From the NCBI RefSeq assembly GCF_964656455.1, contig NC_135721.1, forward strand, positions 88,640,754 through 88,704,753: 64,000 bases of DNA, in the 5' to 3' direction. Both the position numbers and the translations under genes were made by a program. Origin of the DNA: Halichoerus grypus (taxonomy: Eukaryota; Chordata; Mammalia; Carnivora; Phocidae). This document shows positions 57,290 through 64,000 of the stretch, one piece after another (the stretch's first letter is position 1; each line of letters begins with the position of its first letter). A model generated the notes under the pieces. That model saw nothing but the letters and a program-made list of their open reading frames with translations, did not search any database and was not told where the DNA came from.

Positions 57290-59287
57290 GAAGATAGAGA
57301 GCTGGAGGAAGCACTGCTTCACTCAAAACAAGAAAAAAGCTAGAGAAACTATTTAACCCATGAAAGAACTGACATCATAGGGCAAACAATTAACCTGAAA
57401 TGTGATGAGAGCCAGGCACCTTCAGGAAGAAATGGGACCTGAGCATTGGTTCATATGGGATACCACCCAAGGCCATATACACCCAACTCCTCTATCTCTC
57501 CAACTGCTTGGAAACCTTCATCTGTGGGAAGAAGGGCACAAAACTGCAGCCCTTCTGGTGGATCCCCTGGTGGGGCAGGGGAATGGCACCCACCTCCGAA
57601 ACTGAATCTCAGACCCCTCTCCCTCTCATTCCTAAGAAACAAAAGCCTTAATCTCCATGAGGAAGGACAACCAAAATGCATCCTGACGTCCCTAGGGGAG
57701 ACCCACTGTACCTGGTGAAGAGAAAACAAACAGCTCTACCCCTGGGGAAGGCACAGGACTATGTGCTACCTAACATTGCTTCTGGAGGAGGCTACACCAC
57801 CAAGACTCCTGTTCTCGGTGCCTACCTGAAACCAAGTCTTAATCAAAACCTCAGAGTCCATCTTCCCTCCCCAATTCTCCAACCACCACACCAGCAAGGA
57901 TTGAGTAAAAATAAGAGTGGGATACAACTGGAAGAGCCATGCATAGGGAAGACCCAAAGTCAAGTGGGGAGATTCATAGCCAAGCAGAGCACAAACTTCA
58001 TAACCACACCAACTCCTGACTAGATGAACACAAACCTTCACACTGAAGACCTAACAGAGGGAAAGGCATTCTCATCTGCAAGCACAGAACATACTTACCT
58101 CAGAGTCTGCTGCCCTATACAACATGTATGACTTTCAACACAAACTTAGGAGACCAATGAAGGGCTTCAAAAAAGCACAGTCTGAAGGGACAAAGCAGTC
58201 ATCAGAATCAGAATCCAATGTGACACAGACATTAGAACTTAAATGGCTACAATTAATACATTAGTGGCTCTGAAGGAAGAGGCATCTAAAATTATGAAGT
58301 TCGTTTTTACTTCTGATAGGAATCCAAAATCATGCATGCAGAATCATAGGTAATTTCACTGGGGAGACAGGAACTATAAGAGAGAAAGCCACATGAAAAA
58401 ATGGGGAAATGGAAAACACAGAGAGATGTAAAATGCCTTTGATGGGTTTGTCAGTAGACTGGACACAGTTGAGGGAAGAATCAAAGAGTATGAAGATAAG
58501 TCAATAGAAATTACTCGAAATGAAAACAGAGAGATAAAAATGTAAGAAAAAAACAGAGCAGAGCATCTAAGCTCTGTAGGATAATAGTAAATGGTGAAAT
58601 ATTCATGTAATTGGAATCCGAGGAGGGGGAAGAAAAGAGAACAAGACAAAACAAATAATGGCCAAGAATTTTCAGAATTAGCAACAGACCCCCCCAACCC
58701 ACATATCCCAGAAGCTCAGGCTCAAAGAATGCCTAGCAGTATAAATACCAACACACGCCCCAAGGTATATCATATTCGAACTGCTAAAGACCAAAGACAA
58801 AGAGAAAATCTTGAAGGCAGCCAGCCAGAGAAAAAAAGACACATTACCAACAGAGGAACTCAGACGAGAATGACGGAAGACTTCTCATCAGTGGCCAGGC
58901 AAGCAATAAGACAATGGAGTGACATCTTTGAAGTGGTGAAAGAAGAAAAAAGCTGTCAGCCCAGAATTCTCAGCAAAAATATTCCTTAAAAGTTAAAGAG
59001 AAATAAAGAGTTTTGTAGACCAACAAAAAAATGTGGGAATTCATTACCAGCAGACCTACTTTACAAGAAATGTTAAAGGAAATTCATAAGCAGAAGGACT
59101 ATGATGTGGTCTGAAACTCAGATCTACACACACACAAATAAGAGCATCAGAAATGGAAAAAATGAAAGTAAAATAGCAACAAAAGCATGTAGTAAATCCC
59201 AAGGCCAAGAGCCAGGCCTTATGCTGAGTTCTTTTATTTCCTCTTTAAAATGCAACTATTACATATTATTTAATGGAAATAGAGCTT
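57290..59287 (+). mobile_element. Probable L1 5'/internal region, sense
   Basis: The clearest part is 58380-59100: 'ggccaagaattttcagaatt', 'ccagaagctcaggctcaaag', 'ggtatatcatattcgaactg', 'gacaaagagaaaatcttgaa', 'ccagaattctcagcaaaaat' and 'ggaattcattaccagcagac'. These match a common mammalian L1-associated sequence upstream of or within ORF1. The earlier part, 57290-58380, is less certain. The 90-132-codon frames here, including 58591-58989, have no intact L1 protein domain. Confidence 0.6.
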
Positions 59288-59456
59288 TAGTTTGGAAAGA
59301 TGAAAAGGTTTTGTGGATGGATGGTGGTTACACAACAATATGAATGTAAATACCACTGAACAGTATACTTAAAAATGGGTTAAAATGATGCGTTTTTTGT
59401 TATATATATATTTTTTTTCTTTTTTTTTTTAACCACAGTAAAAAAAAAAAAAAAAT
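59288..59456 (+). mobile_element. L1 3'UTR end with poly-A, sense
   Basis: It reads 'tggatggatggtggttacac', 'aacaatatgaatgtaaatac', 'cactgaacagtatacttaaa' and 'gggttaaaatgatgcg'. An expanded T-rich stretch follows, then 'accacagt' and an A tail. This is the L1M 3' terminal sequence. Together with 57290-59287 it suggests one internally deleted L1. Confidence 0.8.
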
Positions 59457-59706
59457 GCAACGTTACATCCAAGGAGTACTCAACAGGATGCAAACATAAA
59501 GCCCAAAAGGTTTTGATCCCAGGGCCTCTTGAAATCCTTTTCGTGGGCTACTTCTTCTCCTGCCCTTAAATGAAATCTCACTAGTTTCCCGGACACTATT
59601 AGATGATTCAAAAGTCCTCCAGTAACTCTTAGTGACAAAAAAAAAAAAAATCTCATTTCAGTAATTAAAATGCCCAGCTATAGGGCCTCATCAAAGCTCT
59701 GAATTT

Positions 59707-59908
59707 GGGGCGCCTGGGTGGCTCAGTGGTTAAGCGTCTGCCTTCGGCTCAGGTCATGATCCCAGGGTCCTGGGATCGAGTCCCGCATTGGGCTCTCTGC
59801 TCCGCGGGAAGCCTGCTTCTCCCTCTCCCACTCCCCCTGCTTGTGTTCCCTTTCTCGCTGTGTCTCTCTCTGTCAAATAAATAAATAAAATCTTTAAAAA
59901 AAAAAAAA
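59707..59908 (+). mobile_element. Can-SINE, sense, 11-bp TSD
   Basis: A full Can-SINE: 'gggcgcctgggtggctcagt', 'ggttaagcgtctgccttcgg', 'gggatcgagtcccgcattgg' and 'tctgctccgcgggaagcctg', with tail 'caaataaataaataaaatct tt' (in parts). Target-site duplications 'aaagctctgaa' lie at 59693-59703 and 59909-59919. Three extra bases (ttt) sit before the element head. Confidence 0.98.
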
Positions 59909-59919
59909 AAAGCTCTGAA

Positions 59920-61205
59920 CTCATTTAAAGTTAAAGATTTCCTTCCCCCAACTTGGGCTTCCTTCAGGCTAGAATCCTAGGAGGGAAGGAGGGACATAGG
60001 TGTTCCTTCTCTATTACACTGGCTTGCATTGTTCCTTTTTTCAGCTGGGCTTTCTGGCTCCTCCAGGGCTAGAGCTAGGGTGACAAGAAAGTGCTAAGGG
60101 CCCAAGAAGTCATACTTGGCTGTCCCTAGGAACTGGCACTGGTGCTCTGTGGAGGTGGTGGGTCTCTCTCTGTGGGAAAGAGCACTGGTTCTTTGTGGGG
60201 TGCTTTAATGGTTCCAAAAAGATGTTTCCTCACTGTGAACGTCTACCTGTAGCTCCTTTGATGAGGGTAGTGCCTCTTTCCGTCTTCCATATGACTGCCT
60301 CTTCTCTCCATGTTCTTGCCCAACCCAGCTTCTGCATCCAGTGTATGTCTTGTCTCTCTGTAGGTCAAAGTTCAATCCACATGTGACAGAGCCTTCTGTG
60401 CCGCCATGTCAGCCATTCGCTGCTCCCCTGATGATTTTTGCAGGCTTAAGTTAGGTATCCCCAAGCACCCAAAGCAAATATGAAGTCCTCTGAGGGCTGC
60501 TGATGTGTGCACGGGTGTGTGTATGAAAGCCCTTTCACTTAGGTTGAGGTGAGGAAGAACTAGCTCCCTTCTCCCCCCGCCCTTCAGATGGGGGAGAAAA
60601 GCATCACAGTATTACAGTATCTTTCTCCAAAGAAATTCTCTTTCTGGGCCTCAGATGAGTAATACTCTCTTTGAGCCCACCTATTGCAGGCTTCGTCTTG
60701 CCTAGATGCACCCTCCTTTGATTGTATGGCATTTGTTTGTTCTAAATCAAAAAAGGAAAATGAGTTCCGTTTTCACATCTTGTTCAGTAGTACTCGATTT
60801 TAGCATGATCAGGAGGTACATGTTTAGCTAGAAGGCACACTTAATAAGAGGTTTACCATTTTGTTCTATGCTATTTGTAGTATCTACCATCTAGGTTACA
60901 AACAAAGCAGTTTTGTTGAGAAAATCTGACATCTCAGATAGACAGAGGCCTTAGCCAGGTAGAAATAAGTATTTTCTCCTCTGATTTTCTCACATCCTCA
61001 GCCTTCTTAATCCTTTCTTAGTTTCCCCTTGCCTTTTTTTAAATGTCTACAATGAATTTGGTCTCAGGGTACACAGACCTCACCGAAATCATGAGCCAAC
61101 ATCTGCATGAAGGTCAGAGTGCCCAGGCCTTATTAAATAGTCCCAGTCAGAGTCTGGTTTTGTAACTTCAGTGGGACCAGCCAGAGGACAAAATTAATTC
61201 TAATT
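59920..61205. other. Unannotated DNA
   Basis: No gene was recognised. Positions 60040-60560 have a composition that might reflect an old repeat, but no family was identified. Confidence 0.4.
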
Positions 61206-61219
61206 AAGAGCGAGTTCTC

Positions 61220-61426
61220 GGGGCACCTGGGTGGCTCAGTCGTTAAGCGTCTGCCTTCTGCTCAGGTCATGATCCCAGGGTCCTGGGATCGAGCCCCACA
61301 TCGGGCTCCCTGCTCCGTGGGAAGCCTGCTTCTCCCTCTCCCACTCCCCCTGCCTGTGTTCCCTCTCTCGCTGTGTCTCTCTCTGTCAAATAAATAAATA
61401 AAATCTTTAAAAATTTTTTTAAGTAA
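61220..61426 (+). mobile_element. Can-SINE, sense, 14-bp perfect TSD
   Basis: A full Can-SINE: 'ggggcacctgggtggctcag', 'tcgttaagcgtctgccttct', 'gggatcgagccccacatcgg' and 'ctgctccgtgggaagcctgc', with tail '(aaat)n aaatctttaaaa'. Perfect target-site duplications 'aagagcgagttctc' lie at 61206-61219 and 61427-61440. Its middle closely matches the 59707 copy, so the two come from the same subfamily. Confidence 0.98.
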
Positions 61427-61440
61427 AAGAGCGAGTTCTC

Positions 61441-62840
61441 TTTCAATTTAGTAAATGTTTCTTACCCTGTGTTTCCCAGCACTACTTAAAGAGCTATTTT
61501 TAAAAGATCATTTTAGCTTTGGAATAAAACTAGTACAACAGTCCACTCACACAAATAGTATCTTTGTTTAAAATGAGAACATCGCAGTGTGATTGAGCTG
61601 TAGTTGGAACTGGTACGTTCTAATCTTTAGAGATGTCTCCGGTAAGCAACTGCACAGCCTCCCCTCCTCGATGCCCCCCCAACCCGGGCCAACACGGCTG
61701 TCATAGTACACAGATCAGCACTGCTACCTAAGATGTCCTTGAAATACTTGTTGTTTAGAGTGTGTTATCACATGGCGTGAAGATGTTGAAGAAGGGAAAC
61801 AGACTTTTAAAAATATGCCAGTATTTCCTGATTATCTTTTTTTTTTTTTTTAGGTCAAACCCTTCATTTTGACACTTAATGAATAAAATGCCCACATGGC
61901 AAGAAATGAGATAATGAATTGTAAAAAGACATAATCAGCAATGACTAAATAATTAAGGGAATTGAAATGCAGAGTCATTTGGGAATGCATTAATAATAAC
62001 ATGATTTGTTCCATATGCTGAAGAATTCTGTTTTTAGAAAATCAGTCATCACACATGCTCCATAGCAAAAATAAAAAAAAAAATTAATGTTGACTAATAG
62101 GAACTGTAATTAGATGTTCTGCTTTTAAACAGCTGAATAAAAGATGAAATCATATAGAAAGTATATTTAGATACAAGTCAGAAAGTAAACTGATTATTAT
62201 TCATAGTGCTGTTAATAGGAACTATAATTTATGCATCTAGTGGGAATTGTGTTAGGCAATTAAGGTAGGGAGTCACACTCGACTTCCCTTTATGCATTTA
62301 CATTTATGTATTTTCCTGTGTTATACCAGGGACTAGCTTTCTTATCATTCGCTAGCTTACCCATTAGAGTCACATCTCGAGGTGTCGTGCACCGTGAGCG
62401 TTTGGGGTTCTGGGGCTTGGAAGGTCTGCCCTCCAGAGGATGCTGCATCAGGATACTGCTCAGCCAGGGTGGACCACGCGCCTTTGTCGGGCAGTGCCAG
62501 CAGGGGATTGTGACTTTTCAGCTTCTGTTAGTGTCTCACCTTGAGAGGTGTCTTCAGAGGTGACTAGGAGGGAAAGAGTGATACCTGACTTGGAAAGGCT
62601 GCAGTGGGCAGCCTCTAAATAGAGAGAGTGGGAGATAATGACCCCACACGGTCTCTGTGGACTGGCCCTAGCTGTGCGCCTGACCCAGTCATCAGGAACC
62701 ACCACATTTCACTAAATCATCAGCACATCCCTTTAGCGGGATACAAGAATCATTCCTTTTCTTTTTTTAGGGCATGAAACAGAACAAATCTGTGAGATCA
62801 AGGTTAAAATGAACAAGTTTCTGATTTTGGATTTTCCATT
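61441..62840. other. Unannotated DNA, AT-rich conserved-looking block
   Basis: No gene or repeat was recognised. The AT-rich block 61890-62260 is free of recognised repeats and contains 'taattaag' and 'attaataata' sites. The 85- and 81-codon frames at 62.3-62.7 kb on opposite strands overlap and have no domain. Confidence 0.4.
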
Positions 62841-62854
62841 AAAATGATGTGCCT

Positions 62855-63027
62855 CGGGGCACCTGGGTGGCTCTGTGGGTTAAGCATCTGCCTTCAGCTC
62901 AGGTAGTGATCCCAGGGTCTTGGGATCAAGCCCCACGTTGGGGCTACCTACTCAGTAGGGAGTCTGCTTGTCTCTCTGCCTCTCCCCCTGCTCATTCTCT
63001 CTCTCAAATAAATAAAATCTTTTTTAA
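62855..63027 (+). mobile_element. Can-SINE, sense, TSD
   Basis: A shorter Can-SINE: 'ggggcacctgggtggctctg', 'tgggttaagcatctgccttc', 'gggatcaagccccacgttgg' and 'ctactcagtagggagtctgc', with tail 'caaataaataaaatctttt'. Target-site duplications 'aaaatgatgtgcct' (62841-62854) and 'aaaatgatgtacct' (63028-63041) differ by one base, suggesting an older insertion than the 61220 copy. Confidence 0.97.
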
Positions 63028-63041
63028 AAAATGATGTACCT

Positions 63042-63547
63042 TTTTGGAGAATAAAATAGAAAACAGGCATGCAAGATTTTAACAAAACTCCTCCACCTCT
63101 CTGGCTATCTGTGTTTATCTATAAGGTCGCCAATGTGCACACAAGCTACAGGTCTCCTACGGGTTCATTCTTTTATTCCTACAAAAAAACGAAAACAAAA
63201 AGCCCTGAACCGTAAAGTGAGCAATTCCTTTTAACTATGGACGTGAGGTACACACATGTCTCTGCTGTACCTTAGAGCGACGGTTACTCTGCCCGTACGA
63301 GCTGTTCTTCCTGTCCTCTCCATCCGTTATTGTGTCACTGCCCCCAGCACGGATCGGGGATCAGCTCTGAACCGTTGGGGAGAGAATCTCCTCAGCTCCG
63401 TGGGAGGCAGGCTTTGTGTTCTTTAAGTTTCTGAACAACCTCACATCTGTTTTTTCTTTCGTAGGTTAGAAACAAGATCTCTTACTACTTCTTTGGGCAA
63501 TATATGTTGATACGACACATGCCATGAGGGCTTTGCAGTATGGGTAA
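63042..63547. other. Unannotated DNA
   Basis: No gene or repeat was recognised. The motif 'ttttttctttcgtag' at 63449-63463 resembles a splice acceptor, but no open exon with a donor follows. Confidence 0.4.
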
Positions 63548-63770
63548 TAGAAAGAACACGGGACTAGAACTCTGCATACCTGGGTTTGAATCGGATTTTG
63601 TGGCCTTAAGGAAATCCCTCTGTGCCTCAGTTTACGCATCTATAAATCAGAGATAACACTGCTTTCTTTATCTGCCCTGCAACGTAGTTACGAGGGTCTA
63701 ATAAAAAAATATACATGTCAAAGTGCTTTGCAAACCATAAATCATGTTATAAATGCCAGGGTTGTTTTTG
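63548..63770 (+). repeat. MIR SINE, sense
   Basis: A nearly full MIR: 'cgggactagaactctgcata', 'cctgggtttgaatcggattt', 'gaaatccctctgtgcctcag', 'tttacgcatctataaatcag' and 'aaagtgctttgcaaaccata'. Confidence 0.92.
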
Positions 63771-63904
63771 ATTGTAGGGTTAGTATTTTATGTCCTTAAA
63801 ACATAAAGCTCTGACGGTAATAGTCTTATACAGTTCCCTGAGCTATAATCACAAAATTCGTAACCCACCATTGCTCTTGATAGATAAGTAATTACTCACA
63901 AACA

Positions 63905-64000
63905 CACACTGTGGAAGGCAGAATAATGCCCCCCCAAAGATGCCCATGTCCTAATCCTGAAAACATGTGACTATGTCAGGCTATATGGCAAAGGGGAATT
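63905..64000 (+). repeat. LTR-like mammalian repeat, cut by window end
   Basis: The text 'ggcagaataatgccccccca', 'aagatgcccatgtcctaatc' and 'ctatatggcaaaggggaatt' matches a common mammalian repeat I associate with LTR elements of the MaLR/ERVL group. The subfamily is uncertain and only the first roughly 95 bp are inside the window. Confidence 0.6.

Noticed and set aside
57558..57578. CTCF-like 'tcccctggtgggg'
   Set aside because: The right half of the motif (GCGC) is missing; weaker than the site at 55846.
1..64000. Bacterial-type systems (operons, CRISPR, phage, toxin-antitoxin)
   Set aside because: Pervasive Can-SINE, L1, L2 and MIR sequence shows this is mammalian nuclear DNA; the simple repeats are retroelement tails and microsatellites, not CRISPR arrays.

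Overview
The window is mammalian nuclear DNA, almost certainly from a carnivoran and most likely an arctoid (bear, seal or mustelid group). The main evidence is twelve tRNA-derived Can-SINEs. Most have the form 'ggggcgcctgggtggctcag ... ggctccctgctcggcgggaagcctgcttctccctc ... (aaat)n'. That internal region and tail differ from the dog SINEC_Cf type and the felid type as I remember them. Family names are from memory and were not checked with a repeat search.

The window contains no complete protein-coding gene. The open reading frames are short, and most fall in repeats or look like chance. It reads as intergenic or long-intron DNA. The best coding signal is one 48-bp candidate internal exon at 41489-41536 (+), with a strong polypyrimidine tract and AG before it, a GTAAGG donor after it, and only one frame open. 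The only recognisable gene-derived sequence is a decayed processed pseudogene of ferritin light chain on the minus strand (about 7324-8010). It still has an AATAAA signal, a poly(A) remnant and a remnant of the 5'-UTR iron-responsive element.

Layout. 1-5.6 kb: unannotated DNA, then an antisense L2 (4.19-4.86 kb). 5.66-7.2 kb: MIR, a hAT-Charlie transposase fossil and another MIR. 7.3-8.0 kb: the ferritin pseudogene. 8-15 kb: mostly unassigned DNA. 15.3-15.7 kb: two Can-SINEs head to head. 16.7-18.0 kb: a MER20-like element and a 109-bp direct duplication 812 bp apart. 19-22.9 kb: a mosaic of antisense and sense L1 pieces with an inversion junction near 22.05 kb. 23-32.5 kb: MIR and L2 pieces, one Can-SINE, an exact 20-bp duplication around a poly-T stub, and a hairpin at 30.7 kb. 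32.8-35.3 kb: sense then antisense L1, interrupted by two Can-SINEs. 36.9-39.8 kb: MIR, Can-SINE and 1.2 kb of L1 ORF2/3'UTR. 40-45 kb: MIR and L2 fragments and the candidate exon. 48.5-51.35 kb: Can-SINEs and a long sense L2. 54.4-56 kb: MIR and a canonical CTCF-type motif at 55846-55859. 56.7-63 kb: L1-like sequence and four same-strand Can-SINEs. 63.5-64 kb: MIR and the start of an LTR-like repeat cut by the window edge.

There is no operon, CRISPR array, phage or other cellular system here. The biological interest lies in retrotransposition scars, the candidate microexon and the candidate architectural site.
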